Shown: positions 51,786 through 61,537, numbered from the stretch's first letter. The stretch is DNA of 64,000 nt from Manganibacter manganicus (GCF_002075885.1 NZ_MDET01000034.1:62001-126000), one strand, 5' to 3'. Program-made: numbers and translations. Notes: generated by a model not told the origin, from the sequence alone.

Positions 51786-52985
51786 GTGAAGAACATCATG
51801 CTGCAAGTTCTCTACCTGGTCCATGATCTTTGCGACCCGGCGGTTCGCCGGCGTGTCGCGATGCTGCGCGCCGGCGGCGCTTCGGTGACGCTGGCCGGCT
51901 TCCGGCGTGGCGCAACCGTGCCTGTTTTCAATGGGCCTGATTTAGACGGGATCACGCCGATCGACCTTGGCCGCACCGCCGACCGCGCTTTCGCCCAACG
52001 GCTGGCCGCTGTCGCGCATGCCGCGCTGACGCTGCACTCCAGGCTGGGCAAAATTGCCAGGCCGGACGTCATCATCGGCCGCAACCTGGAAATGCTGGCC
52101 TTGGCGAACCGCGCCCGCGCGGCCTTCGGTGGCGACATACCCATCGTGTATGAGTGCCTCGACATTCATCGCCTGCTTCTGGACGGTGGCGCTGTCGGCA
52201 AGGCGATGCGCGGTGCCGAGCGGCTGTTCAGCCGCAATGTCGCGCTGCTCCTGACCAGCTCTCCGGCCTTCGTGCGGAACTATTTCGACACTTATGGGCA
52301 GATCGGCGCGCCCATAGTGCTGCTCCAGAACAAGGTTCTTGAACTCTCCGGCACGCCCCTTGCCTCAAAGACCGCGCCGCTTCCGCGAGATGGCGAACCG
52401 TGGCGGATCGGCTGGTTCGGGGCGCTGCGCTGCGCCAAGTCGCTGGCTTTGCTTTGTGAATTCACGCGCGCCATGCAAGGCCGCTTCGAGGTGATCTTGC
52501 GCGGCCGCCCCGCTCATGTCGAATTCGACGATTTCGATCGCCTCGTCGCCGCAGAGCCGCATATCCGCTTTGCCGGCGCCTACCGCAATCCGCAGGATCT
52601 CGCCGCTATTTACGGTGAAGTGCATTTCTCATGGGCGATCGACTTCTTCGAAGAGGGCCTTAATTCAAGCTGGCTGTTGCCCAACCGTCTTTATGAAGGC
52701 TGCCGTTTCGGCGTCGTGCCCATCGCCATGGACGGAACCGAAACGGCGCGCTTCCTGACTGAGCGCGGTCTTGGCCTGCGGCTTGCCGCGCCTTCGGTCG
52801 AGGCGTTGGCCGCTCTGCTCGCCGGCATGAACGCGGACAGCTATGCGACATTGCGCGGCGGGGTCATGGCGCAGGGTCCCGGCACCTGGGTCTGCCGCCC
52901 CGCGGATTGCCGCAGGCTGGTCGAGCGCCTTGCCGGCCTTTCGGGTCACGAGAGTGCAAGCCAACTTCTGGAGATTGCCGCATGA
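51786..52985 (+). CDS. exoL: Succinoglycan glycosyltransferase ExoL
   Basis: Protein of 399 aa from a GTG, or 395 aa from the in-frame ATG at 51798, which has GAAGAA nearby. ExoL-like features are VLYLVHDLCDPAVRRRVAMLRAGG, PDVIIGRNLEMLALANRARA, IPIVYECLDIHRLLL and GWFGALRCAKSLALLCEF. It is GT-B-like and distinct from the neighbouring GT2 enzymes. It adds the third sugar (beta-1,4 glucose) in Sinorhizobium. Its end overlaps exoA by 4 nt. Confidence 0.88.
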   Translation: MKNIMLQVLYLVHDLCDPAVRRRVAMLRAGGASVTLAGFRRGATVPVFNGPDLDGITPIDLGRTADRAFAQRLAAVAHAALTLHSRLGKIARPDVIIGRNLEMLALANRARAAFGGDIPIVYECLDIHRLLLDGGAVGKAMRGAERLFSRNVALLLTSSPAFVRNYFDTYGQIGAPIVLLQNKVLELSGTPLASKTAPLPRDGEPWRIGWFGALRCAKSLALLCEFTRAMQGRFEVILRGRPAHVEFDDFDRLVAAEPHIRFAGAYRNPQDLAAIYGEVHFSWAIDFFEEGLNSSWLLPNRLYEGCRFGVVPIAMDGTETARFLTERGLGLRLAAPSVEALAALLAGMNADSYATLRGGVMAQGPGTWVCRPADCRRLVERLAGLSGHESASQLLEIAA

Positions 52986-54016
52986 TCGATCATGTCGTGA
53001 ACGATATGGGCGAGAGCACCCGGCCGTTGCCGAAGGGGCGTTGCATGGTGGTGATCCCCTGTCTCAACGAGGTCGATCATATCGGCGCATTGATCGACCA
53101 GTTGCTTGAGCCGGCCGAACGGCTGGATATGAAGATCGTCATCGTCGATGGCGGCAGCACGGACGGCACGCGCGCCACGGTCCGGGAACTGGCGGCCAGC
53201 CAGCGGCGGATCGTGCTTCTGGACAATCCGCGCCGCCTGCAAAGCGCGGGTATCAACCTCGCGATTGCCCGCTACGGCGACGAGGCCGACTATTTCATCC
53301 GCATCGACGCGCATGGCGGTTATCCCGACGATTACTGCGACCGCCTTGTGGACGAGGCGGTCGCGACCGGTGCCGATTCGGTCGTCGTCTCCATGGCGAC
53401 GATGGGCTTCGGCGCGTTCCAGAAGGCCGCCGCTACGGCACAGAACTCCAAGCTCGGCAATGGCGGTTCGCCTCATCGCGAAGGCATGCCCGGTCACTGG
53501 ACGGATCATGGCCACCACGCGCTGATGCGTGTCGAGGCGTTCCGCAAAATCGGTGGTTATGACGAAAGCTTCAGCCATAACGAGGATGCCGAACTCGACC
53601 TGCGGCTGACCGATGCCGGCTATCGCATCTGGATGACCGACAAGACCGTGATGACCTATTATCCGCGGGCGTCGGCCGGCGCGCTGTTTCGGCAATATCT
53701 GAACTATGGCCGAGGCCGCGCCAGAAATGTCGTCAAGCACCGTACGCCGCTGAAGCTCCGACAGGCCCTGCCCTTGCTTGTGCTGCCCGGCGTGGTGGGA
53801 ACGTCCCTGGCTTTCCTGAGTCTTTCTGCCCTGGCTCCGGCTGGGCTCTGGGTGGCGGCATGCCTCGGCTACGGCGCATGGCTGGCGATCCGGCAGCGCG
53901 ACCTCTATGGGCCGCTGGCCGGCGTCTCGGCGATGATCATGCATCTCGCATGGTCCACCGGCTTCTGGCTCGAATATGTCAAATCCTGGAAGCAGCGAGG
54001 AGCGGCCGCATCATGA
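52982..54016 (+). CDS. exoA: Succinoglycan glycosyltransferase ExoA
   Basis: GT2 enzyme of 344 aa with C-terminal membrane helices. It has CMVVIPCLNEVDHIGALIDQL, IVDGGSTDGTRATV, the DXD-like RIDAHGGYPDDY, and SHNEDAELDLRLTDAGYRIWM. Two or three hydrophobic segments follow (LPLLVLPGVVGTSLAFLSLSAL). It adds the second sugar (beta-1,3 glucose on galactose). The ATG overlaps the exoL stop by 4 nt. Confidence 0.92.
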   Translation: MIDHVVNDMGESTRPLPKGRCMVVIPCLNEVDHIGALIDQLLEPAERLDMKIVIVDGGSTDGTRATVRELAASQRRIVLLDNPRRLQSAGINLAIARYGDEADYFIRIDAHGGYPDDYCDRLVDEAVATGADSVVVSMATMGFGAFQKAAATAQNSKLGNGGSPHREGMPGHWTDHGHHALMRVEAFRKIGGYDESFSHNEDAELDLRLTDAGYRIWMTDKTVMTYYPRASAGALFRQYLNYGRGRARNVVKHRTPLKLRQALPLLVLPGVVGTSLAFLSLSALAPAGLWVAACLGYGAWLAIRQRDLYGPLAGVSAMIMHLAWSTGFWLEYVKSWKQRGAAAS

Positions 54017-54963
54017 GCGAACGTCTCGAAGATTTCAGCCGCCCGCTGTCGATCGACATTTGCGTGTGCACGTTCCGCAGGCCCTATCTCGAACAGACGC
54101 TGCGTTCGCTGGCGGCGCTGAAGATTCCCGGTGAATGGAAGGTCGACATTATTGTCGCCGACAATGACGTGCTGCCCAGCGCAAGCGAACTGGTGGAGCG
54201 TCTTGCCGCAGAACTGCCGTTCGAGGTGCGCTATATCCATTGCCCGGCCGCCAACATCTCGCTGGCCCGCAACGCCTGCCTCGACGCCGCGACCGGCGGA
54301 TATCTCGCCTTTATCGACGACGATTCCACCGCTTCGCCGCAATGGCTGGAAAAGCTGGTCGCGAGGGCAGGGGCAACCGGTGCGGATGCGGTTTTGGGGC
54401 CGGTCAACGCGGTCTATCGGCCATCGGCGCCGGCGTGGATGTGGCGCGGCGACATCCATTCGACCCGGCCCGTGCTGGTCAACGGTGAAATCCTGACCGG
54501 TTACAGTGGCAATGTCCTGCTCGACCGGGCATCGCCGCATGTAAGGGGCCGGCGCTTCAATCTTGCGCTTGGCCGCAGCGGTGGCGAAGACACCGAATAT
54601 TTTTCTCTTCTCCACCAGTCCGGCGGCCGGATTGCCTATGCCCCGGATGCCATTGTCCATGAGCCGGTGAGCGATGAGCGCGCCCGGTTTTCCTGGCTGG
54701 CGAAACGGCGCTTCCGCTCCGGACAGACACATGGCCGCCTGCTTTTGACACGGCGCGCCGCACTGCCGCAGATCGGCCTCGCCGCCGCCAAGGCCGTCTT
54801 CTGTTTCGTTGCCGCCGGCCTGCTTGCGGCGGTGCCGCACCGACGCAATGGGCAGGCGCTGCGCGGCGTCATGCATGCCGGTGTCGTCAGCGGGCTTTCG
54901 GGTATGCGCGAACTGCATCTTTACGGCGACAAGCCGGCGAAAGGCCAGGCCCATGCAGCCTGA
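54013..54963 (+). CDS. exoM: Succinoglycan glucosyltransferase ExoM
   Basis: GT2 enzyme of 316 aa. It has LSIDICVCTFRRPYLEQTLRSL, VDIIVADNDVLPSASELV, NISLARNACLDAATGGYLAFIDDDSTASPQWLE (DXD as IDDDS), and SGGEDTEYFSLLHQSGG. ExoM adds the fourth sugar (beta-1,4 glucose). It overlaps the exoA stop and exoO start (4 and 11 nt), indicating a tightly coupled operon. Confidence 0.92.
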   Translation: MSERLEDFSRPLSIDICVCTFRRPYLEQTLRSLAALKIPGEWKVDIIVADNDVLPSASELVERLAAELPFEVRYIHCPAANISLARNACLDAATGGYLAFIDDDSTASPQWLEKLVARAGATGADAVLGPVNAVYRPSAPAWMWRGDIHSTRPVLVNGEILTGYSGNVLLDRASPHVRGRRFNLALGRSGGEDTEYFSLLHQSGGRIAYAPDAIVHEPVSDERARFSWLAKRRFRSGQTHGRLLLTRRAALPQIGLAAAKAVFCFVAAGLLAAVPHRRNGQALRGVMHAGVVSGLSGMRELHLYGDKPAKGQAHAA

Positions 54964-55915
54964 CGTCAGCTTCATCATCGCCGCCTACAATGCCGAAGCA
55001 TCGATCGCCCAGGCGATTGAAAGCGCGCTTGCCCAACGTGACGTGTCGGTCGAAGTCGTCGTCGTCGACGACCGGTCGAGCGACCGCACGCTGGAGGTGG
55101 CGAGCCGCTTTCCCACCGAGCGGGTCAGCGTGATCGCGCTCGATCGCAATCGCGGTCCGGGCGGCGCCCGCAATGCCGGGCTGGAGGCGGCGAAAGGGCG
55201 CTGGATCGCCGTACTCGATTCCGACGATGCCGTGCGGCCGGATCGCCTGCGGCGCATGATCGACCGCGCGGAGCAGGCGGGTGCCGAGATCGCCGTGGAC
55301 AATCTCGAAGTCGCGGACGAGGCGGCGGCGAGCCGCAAACCGATGTTTCCGACCGCTATTCTGGAGCGCCTGCGGGAACTTAAGCTCACCGATTTCATTG
55401 CTGCCAGTGTCATGTTCGAGGCGACGTTTTCGTTTGGCTACATGAAGCCGGTGTTCGAGCGCGCGTTTATGGCGCGGCACGGTCTGTGCTACGACGAGAC
55501 GCTGCGCATCGGCGAGGATTACATCCTGCTGGCCTCGGCGCTTGCCAGCGGCGGGCGCTGCGTGATCGAACCGTATGTGGGCTATCTCTACCGCGTCCGT
55601 GGCGACTCGATATCGCGCGTGCTCGAACTCAGCCATGTCGAGGCGATGCTGAAGGCCGACGCGGCTTTCGTGCGGACATACACGCTCGGCCCCGAAGCCA
55701 TGGCCGCACAGGAACGGCGCACGCAAAGCCTGCGGCAAGCCGCGTCCTTCCTGCTTCTGGTGCAGCATTTGAAGGCGAGGGCGCCACTCAAGGCGATGGG
55801 AACGGCTTTGCGCGATCCTGCGGCGCTGCGGCATCTGTCCATGCCGATTGCCGCGCGGTTCCGGCGGCTCACGGCATGGCTGCAGCCGGCCGGCGGAATC
55901 GCGCAAAGCCGGTGA
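54953..55915 (+). CDS. exoO: Succinoglycan glucosyltransferase ExoO
   Basis: GT2 enzyme of 320 aa. It has DVSFIIAAYNAEASIAQAIESAL, VVVDDRSSDRTLEVA, DRNRGPGGARNAGLEAAKGRW, the DXD region AVLDSDDAVRPDRLRR, and LRIGEDYILLASAL. It resembles ExoU in layout. ExoO adds the fifth sugar (beta-1,6 glucose, start of the side chain). The start lies 11 nt before the exoM stop. Confidence 0.9.
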   Translation: MQPDVSFIIAAYNAEASIAQAIESALAQRDVSVEVVVVDDRSSDRTLEVASRFPTERVSVIALDRNRGPGGARNAGLEAAKGRWIAVLDSDDAVRPDRLRRMIDRAEQAGAEIAVDNLEVADEAAASRKPMFPTAILERLRELKLTDFIAASVMFEATFSFGYMKPVFERAFMARHGLCYDETLRIGEDYILLASALASGGRCVIEPYVGYLYRVRGDSISRVLELSHVEAMLKADAAFVRTYTLGPEAMAAQERRTQSLRQAASFLLLVQHLKARAPLKAMGTALRDPAALRHLSMPIAARFRRLTAWLQPAGGIAQSR

Positions 55916-55964
55916 TGAAAAGAATTCGAATTGGCGGGGACCAATCTCAAACAGGGAGTTTGCG

Positions 55965-56861
55965 GTGAAGAAAGTCAGAAAAGCAGTCATACCGGTCGCT
56001 GGTCTGGGCACGCGATTTTTGCCGGCAACCAAGTCCATGCCCAAGGAAATGCTGACAGTGGTGGACCGGCCGGTCGTGCAATATGCCGTCGATGAGGCGC
56101 TGGAAGCCGGCATCGAGCACATTGTCTTCGTCACCGGCCGCAACAAACATGTCATTGAAGACTATTTCGACATCCAGCCGGAATTGCTCGACACGCTGGA
56201 GCGATCGAGCAAAACCGAGCAACTGGAATCGCTCGACCGCCTGCAATTGCAGCCGGGCACAATCAGCTTCACCCGCCAGCAGGCGCCGCTCGGCCTCGGC
56301 CATGCGGTATGGTGCGCGCGCGACATTGTCGGCGACGAGCCTTTCGCGCTTCTATTGCCCGATATGGTGTCGTTCGGCGCGCGCGGCTGTCTTGCCGGTG
56401 TGGTGGACGTTTATCGCCAGACGGGCGGTAATGTGGTCGCCGTCGAGCAATGCGACCCCATGGACACCGGCAGCTATGGCATTGTCGGCAAGGGCGAGAC
56501 GGTCGGCACGGGATTTGCGATCACCGGCATGGTCGAAAAGCCGGCACCGGAAGCCGCGCCGTCAAATTTCTACATCAACGGCCGCTATGTGCTGCAGCCC
56601 GACATCTTCGACATACTGGCCACCCAGGAGCGGGGCGCCGGCAACGAGATCCAGTTGACCGACGCGATGCTGCGCCTGTCGCGCAGCATGAAATTCTTCG
56701 CCTCGCCATTTCAGGGCCGCATGTTCGACTGCGGCTCGAAGGACGGTTTCATCCAGGCCAATGTCGCCTTCGCGCTGGCGCGCGACGACATCCGCGACAC
56801 GGTGCTGGGGCCGATCTCGGAAATGGTCGCATCACAGTCTCGCCGCACCGAAGCGGCCTGA
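55965..56861 (+). CDS. exoN: UTP-glucose-1-phosphate uridylyltransferase ExoN/GalU
   Basis: Nucleotidyltransferase of 298 aa starting at the GTG at 55965 behind CAGGGAG. Motifs are AVIPVAGLGTRFLPATKSMPKEML (UTP loop), QAPLGLGHAVWCARDIVGDEPFALLLPDM, VEKPAPEAAPSNFYINGRYVL and FDCGSKDGFIQANVAFAL. It makes the UDP-glucose used by all glucosyltransferases of the locus. A terminator-like hairpin follows. Confidence 0.94.
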   Translation: MKKVRKAVIPVAGLGTRFLPATKSMPKEMLTVVDRPVVQYAVDEALEAGIEHIVFVTGRNKHVIEDYFDIQPELLDTLERSSKTEQLESLDRLQLQPGTISFTRQQAPLGLGHAVWCARDIVGDEPFALLLPDMVSFGARGCLAGVVDVYRQTGGNVVAVEQCDPMDTGSYGIVGKGETVGTGFAITGMVEKPAPEAAPSNFYINGRYVLQPDIFDILATQERGAGNEIQLTDAMLRLSRSMKFFASPFQGRMFDCGSKDGFIQANVAFALARDDIRDTVLGPISEMVASQSRRTEAA

Positions 56862-56874
56862 CCATAACGGTATC

Positions 56875-56907
56875 GATCCGGCCGCAGCCGATTGCCGCGG
56901 CCGGATC
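56875..56907 (+). terminator. Hairpin between exoN and exoP
   Basis: GATCCGGCCGC/GCGGCCGGATC is an 11-bp perfect stem with an 11-nt loop and no U-tract. It may reduce read-through into exoP or stabilise the upstream message. Confidence 0.55.
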
Positions 56908-56934
56908 TGAAAGAGCGCACCGATCGGCACACTC

Positions 56935-59298
56935 ATGAATGACGGACGTTTCCCATTGAAGAACCGAGGCATGATGCCAACCGCCGGCCCGGACGAGTTC
57001 ATCGACCTTGACAGGCTGTTTGCCGCCGCGCGGCGGCAGGCCAGACTTGTGATGCTGTTTGGCCTGCTGGGCCTGGCGCTCGGTGTCGCCTATCTCGTCT
57101 TCACGCCGCCCGTCTATACCGCCTCGACACACATCCTGCTGGACGACAATCTTGCGAAGTTCGCGCAGGACGCATCGACGCCGCCGGCCAATGCCGAGGC
57201 CGAATCCACGGTGCTGAGTGAAGTCGAGATCCTGAAATCGAGCCGCCTTGCCCGCGCTGTGGTCAAGGCCGAGAACCTCCAGGATAACGAGGCTTTTCTC
57301 AACCCGCCGCGTTCGCCCGTGGCCCGGCTGAAGTCGGCTGTGAAATCGGTGCTCGCCATTTTCGTCTCCAAGCCGGAAAGATCGAACGGCTCTGCCGAAA
57401 ACGGCAATATTGGCAAGGCAATCGCCCGGTTGCAGCAGGGCCTCAGCGCCGAGCGCGTGGGGCGCAGCCTCGTCATCGCGGTTTCCTTTCAGGACACCGA
57501 CCCCAAGCTTGCCGGCGCGATCACGCGAGCCTATGCCAAGGCTTATCTTTCCGATCATCTCGACGCCAATTTCGATGCGACCCAGCGGGCGACCGTATGG
57601 CTGCAGGGGCGATTGGACGATTTGCGCGAGAGTTCGCAGAAAGCGGCGCTCGCGGTGGCACAGTTCCGCGCCAAGGCCGGTTTGACCGAAGCCGGCGGCG
57701 AACTCATGTCGGAGCAGCAGCTTTCCGATCTCAACAGCCAGGTTATTCTGGCGCAGGCCGATACGGCCAATGCGTTTGCCCGCTACAGCCAGTTCAAGGC
57801 GATTGTCGACAGCGGTCCGGACAACGCAGTCAAGAACGCTACCATTCCCTCGGAGAAGGGATCCAGCAACAACAACACAGCGCTGATCAACGATATGAAG
57901 GCCCGCTATCTGAGCATGGCCAAGCGCGAGCAGGACATTTCGCAGCAGTTCGGCGAGGATCATCCGCAGGCGGTGGCGCTGCGGCGCGAGGAGGCCGATC
58001 TGACCAAGCAGATCTTCGCCGAGTTGCAACGCCTGACAGAAAGCTATCGCAACGCATATGAGGTCGCCAAGGCGCGCGAAGATTCGCTGCGCAGTAATGT
58101 CGAAAATCTCACCGGCAAGAATTCCGAGACGGGCAAGGATCAGGTGGAACTGCGCAATTTGGAGCAGCGGGCGCAGTCGCTTGCCACACTCTACCAGGCG
58201 TTCCTGGCGCGCTACGAGCAGGCCTCGCAGCAGAGCTCCTTCCCGATACCCCAGGCACGTGTGATCTCGCAGGCGGGCAACCCGACCTCGGCATCCAGCC
58301 CGCGCAAATCCATGGTGCTGGGCCTGTCGCTGGTGCTCGGCCTGTTCGCCGGCGTCGGTGCCGGCGCGCTGCAGGAATTCCGCGAACGGTTCTTCCGCAC
58401 CGGCGAGGACGTGCGCAATGCGCTTGGCCTGAATTTTCTTGGCCATCTGCCTTTGGTGGAGCAGGGATTGGTCGAGACCACCAGAAAGGCGCCGGCGACT
58501 GCTACGGGAAACCAATCTGGCCAGAGCGGCCCCGAAACGGTGACGCCGCGCATGCTGCGGGTTGCCATCAACGCGCCTAGCTCGGCCTTTGCCGAGACGC
58601 TGCGAAATACCAAGCTGGCAAGCGACGTCGTCCTGCATCACACCAAATGCAAGGTCATCGGTTTCGCGTCGGTGTTGCCGCGCGAAGGCAAGACGACGGT
58701 GGCGGCGAATTTTGCCGGCTTGCTGGCTGCCAATGGCGCGCGCACGCTGCTCATCGACGCGGATTTGCGCAATCCGGGCCTGAGCCGCAGCCTGCCGCTT
58801 TTACCCGAAAAGGGCCTTGTCGAGGTGATCGTCGGCCAGCAGCCATGGCAAAGCGCCTGCCTTTCGGATCGCAAGACCAGGCTGGCCATCCTGCCCGCCG
58901 TCGGCAACAAGCGGATTTCGCATACCAGCGAACTCATTTCAGGGCCGGGCATGGCCAATCTGCTTGAAGAAGCCCGCAATATTTTCGACTACATCGTGGT
59001 GGACCTGCCGCCGCTCGGACCGGTTGTCGATGCCAAGGCTTTCGCGCCGTTGGCGGACGGTTTCGTCATGGTCACGCAATGGGGCGCGACACCGCGCGCG
59101 CTGGTGCGTTCCGTGCTCCAGGTCGAAAGACATATAGCGGGCAAGATGCTCGGCGTCGTGCTCAACAAGACGGATATGAAGAGCCTCGCTCGTTACGGCG
59201 TTTTCGGTGGCGCCGAAAAATATCTGGACCGCTACGGGTCTTATTATGTCGAACAGATCGGCACGGATCGATCGGCCCGCAAGATGGAGCCGGCATGA
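56935..59298 (+). CDS. exoP: Polysaccharide co-polymerase/BY-kinase ExoP
   Basis: Protein of 787 aa. The N-terminal Wzz domain is bounded by helices at about 39-58 (LVMLFGLLGLALGVAYLVF) and 460-480 (VLGLSLVLGLFAGVGAGAL), with a long periplasmic coiled coil between. The cytoplasmic BY-kinase has Walker A PREGKTT (residues 582-588), Walker A' IDADLRNP (607-614) and a later Walker B YIVVDLPP. A Tyr cluster (763, 767, 770, 771) near the end is the expected autophosphorylation site. ExoP controls chain length and couples polymerisation to export. A phosphatase gene lies immediately downstream on the other strand. Confidence 0.94.
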   Translation: MNDGRFPLKNRGMMPTAGPDEFIDLDRLFAAARRQARLVMLFGLLGLALGVAYLVFTPPVYTASTHILLDDNLAKFAQDASTPPANAEAESTVLSEVEILKSSRLARAVVKAENLQDNEAFLNPPRSPVARLKSAVKSVLAIFVSKPERSNGSAENGNIGKAIARLQQGLSAERVGRSLVIAVSFQDTDPKLAGAITRAYAKAYLSDHLDANFDATQRATVWLQGRLDDLRESSQKAALAVAQFRAKAGLTEAGGELMSEQQLSDLNSQVILAQADTANAFARYSQFKAIVDSGPDNAVKNATIPSEKGSSNNNTALINDMKARYLSMAKREQDISQQFGEDHPQAVALRREEADLTKQIFAELQRLTESYRNAYEVAKAREDSLRSNVENLTGKNSETGKDQVELRNLEQRAQSLATLYQAFLARYEQASQQSSFPIPQARVISQAGNPTSASSPRKSMVLGLSLVLGLFAGVGAGALQEFRERFFRTGEDVRNALGLNFLGHLPLVEQGLVETTRKAPATATGNQSGQSGPETVTPRMLRVAINAPSSAFAETLRNTKLASDVVLHHTKCKVIGFASVLPREGKTTVAANFAGLLAANGARTLLIDADLRNPGLSRSLPLLPEKGLVEVIVGQQPWQSACLSDRKTRLAILPAVGNKRISHTSELISGPGMANLLEEARNIFDYIVVDLPPLGPVVDAKAFAPLADGFVMVTQWGATPRALVRSVLQVERHIAGKMLGVVLNKTDMKSLARYGVFGGAEKYLDRYGSYYVEQIGTDRSARKMEPA

Positions 59299-59313
59299 TG
59301 GCAGGAGCCAGGT

Positions 59314-60087
59314 TCAGCGATTGGTCAGATAGCGGCCCTTGTTCCGCCAGATGCGCAACGCCGTCAGGCGCCCGCTGAAATAGGCGCCGGTGTCCAGACT
59401 GACATGCATGCCGATGCGGCTTGCCTCGTCAACCGGAGTATGACCATGCACGACATAGCGCGTCAGCAAATCGGCATTGTCGAAAAAGGCCGAACGGATC
59501 AGAACCAGATCATCGTCCACCTGCTTGTCCATGGCGATGCCGGGCCGCACGCCGGCATGAACGAAGATGTAGTTCCGGCTTTCGACAAGGATAGGCAAAG
59601 CGCGGAGGAAGTCGAGATGCGCCGCCGGGATCGTTTCCCGGATCGCCTTTTCAACGGCCTGCTCGCTGCGATAGATTTCGGCCAACCGGTCGAGGTCCAG
59701 TCCATAGGACCGCAGGGTCGGCCCCGCGCCCATTGCGAGCCAGGCTTTGAGGCCGATGCCGCCTTCGAGATAGTCGCACATGGCGAGTTCGTGATTGCCG
59801 GTCAGGCAGATGCGCTCGAAGCCGTCGGGCGCCGGCGCGATCAAATGGTCCAGCACCTGCGCGGAAGACGGCCCGCGATCGACATAGTCGCCGAGCATCA
59901 CGATCAGCTTGCGGCCGGGCAGGGTGCGGGCGTCCTCAACGACGATGCGCTCGAGCGCGAGCAGTTCCGCCAGGCAGCCATGCACGTCGCCGATCGCGTA
60001 AACGACCGTTTCCGTCAGGTCGAGTTGCAGGCGCGGATGCGGCGCCCGGCGCTTGTCCAGTCCGAACAGGCGTTTGACGCTCTTCAT
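59314..60087 (-). CDS. PPP-type metallophosphoesterase (serine/threonine-phosphatase-like)
   Basis: Calcineurin-like phosphoesterase of 257 aa from the ATG at 60087; an ATG three codons earlier is in frame. Metal-binding motifs are GDVHG, GDYVDRGP and GNHE, then HAGVRPG and VVHGHTPV. The order is that of bacteriophage-type PPP protein phosphatases or ApaH-like hydrolases. It is convergent with exoP (15 nt apart) and just before exoH, so it could dephosphorylate ExoP or another exo factor; that is inference from position only. Confidence 0.86.
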   Translation of the reverse strand: MKSVKRLFGLDKRRAPHPRLQLDLTETVVYAIGDVHGCLAELLALERIVVEDARTLPGRKLIVMLGDYVDRGPSSAQVLDHLIAPAPDGFERICLTGNHELAMCDYLEGGIGLKAWLAMGAGPTLRSYGLDLDRLAEIYRSEQAVEKAIRETIPAAHLDFLRALPILVESRNYIFVHAGVRPGIAMDKQVDDDLVLIRSAFFDNADLLTRYVVHGHTPVDEASRIGMHVSLDTGAYFSGRLTALRIWRNKGRYLTNR

Positions 60088-60367
60088 AGCCGCCATTCCC
60101 GCCGGCTTGGCGCGCCGCGGCGGGCGAATGTTAAACGGAGTCGAATTTCTTGAATCGTCATGCCGTGGTCGATTTCTTAGCGTTGCAACGAAAGCCGCTT
60201 CCGCTGTCGCGGCTTTGCCTGTGTGTCTCCGTACCGCGCCTCCTGAGAGACCGCACATTGATCGCCGCTCCGCCCGTAGGGGGCGATCATAGCCTTCAAG
60301 GAGACGAACCCTGAAAACCGCCAGCCGAATTTTCCGTCCATCAGCCGTCCCTCCCGTTCCCCAGGAG

Positions 60368-61489
60368 GTGTCGGAGCGCGTCAGGATTGCGCGCTTTCTT
60401 TGCATCTTCCTCATGATGTTCGTGCATGTGCCTCCGGGCATAGCCGAAAACGTGTACGACCGCGATGCAGGCTTTTTCGATATCGTCTATTTCATCTTCT
60501 CGCGGCTTCTGGGGCTCAGTTCGGTTTCGCTTCTCAGTGTCGTATCGGGCTATTTCGTCGTCGCGACCCTGGCCAAATCCGGTTTCGCGAAAACGGCCAT
60601 ATCCAAGCTGCGCACCCTTGTCGTTCCGTTGGTCTCCTGGAACCTGGCCATGCTGGCCCTGCTCGTGATCTATGGGCTCCTGACCGACAAATGGCAGGAC
60701 ATGCCGGACTTTTCCGCACTCGGTCTTGCAAACGCGATGCTTGGCCTGACCGGGTGGCCGCTCGACATACCGCTATGGTTCCTGCGCGATCTGTTCGTGT
60801 GTTGCCTGCTGTCACCTTTGGTTTATGCCGGACTGAAACGGTTTCCCATAGCGGTTATCCTGCTGCTGGTCGCCTATACGCTGTTCGGCGAAGACCTGCT
60901 TGTCTTGCAGCGCCCGCAGCTTCTCCTGTTCTTCGCCCTCGGCATGTGGCTGCGCATTGCGGCAACGAAGCCCGAAACCCTCGATGGGATTTCGCGGGTG
61001 CTGGCAATCGGCCTCGTCGTCATGGTTGGGATATTCCTTACATTGCGCATCGAACGCGTCCTGTTCGGACATATGGAAGAAGCACTGCGGCTGAGCCTCG
61101 ACACGCTGCTGCGCATCACCATGGCCGGCGGCTTCTGGCTGCTGATCGGAGCAATGACTGGAAGCCGGCTTGCCGCATTGTGCAAATGGCTGGAACCCTA
61201 CGCCTTCTTCCTCTTTTGCAGTCACGCGATCCTGTTCAATTTCGGCGCGATCATCATGCGCCGCCTTTTCGGCAATTACGGATCGGATCTGTTTCCCGTC
61301 ACCTTCTTCACGCTGCCGGTCATTGCCGTTGTGTGCGCGGTTGCCGGGCTTCAGATCATCGGCCGATCGCCGATGCTGCTGTTTTTGTTCAATGCCGGCC
61401 ATCATGCGCCGGCTTTCGCCAGAACCCCGCAGAAATCGCCGCAAACGAAAAGCGATGCGCCGAAGTCCGGTGTCAAGTATCCAGCTTGA
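60368..61489 (+). CDS. exoH: Succinoglycan succinyltransferase ExoH (acyltransferase 3 family)
   Basis: Multi-helix membrane acyltransferase of 373 aa. It has RIARFLCIFLMMFVHVPPGIAENVY (family His in FVHVP), LSVVSGYFVVATLAKSG, GWPLDIPLWFLRDLFVCCLLSPL and FLFCSHAILFNFG. ExoH adds succinate to the repeat unit. The GTG at 60368 is inside an AGGAGGTG sequence, so its own ribosome site is missing. A CTG at 60311 with AAGGAGA upstream would give 19 extra residues and could be the true start. Confidence 0.86.
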   Translation: MSERVRIARFLCIFLMMFVHVPPGIAENVYDRDAGFFDIVYFIFSRLLGLSSVSLLSVVSGYFVVATLAKSGFAKTAISKLRTLVVPLVSWNLAMLALLVIYGLLTDKWQDMPDFSALGLANAMLGLTGWPLDIPLWFLRDLFVCCLLSPLVYAGLKRFPIAVILLLVAYTLFGEDLLVLQRPQLLLFFALGMWLRIAATKPETLDGISRVLAIGLVVMVGIFLTLRIERVLFGHMEEALRLSLDTLLRITMAGGFWLLIGAMTGSRLAALCKWLEPYAFFLFCSHAILFNFGAIIMRRLFGNYGSDLFPVTFFTLPVIAVVCAVAGLQIIGRSPMLLFLFNAGHHAPAFARTPQKSPQTKSDAPKSGVKYPA

Positions 61490-61537
61490 ACGAAACGCTG
61501 CGCCTTGGCCGATACGTTCTGCTGAGCGCGGCCGGCG

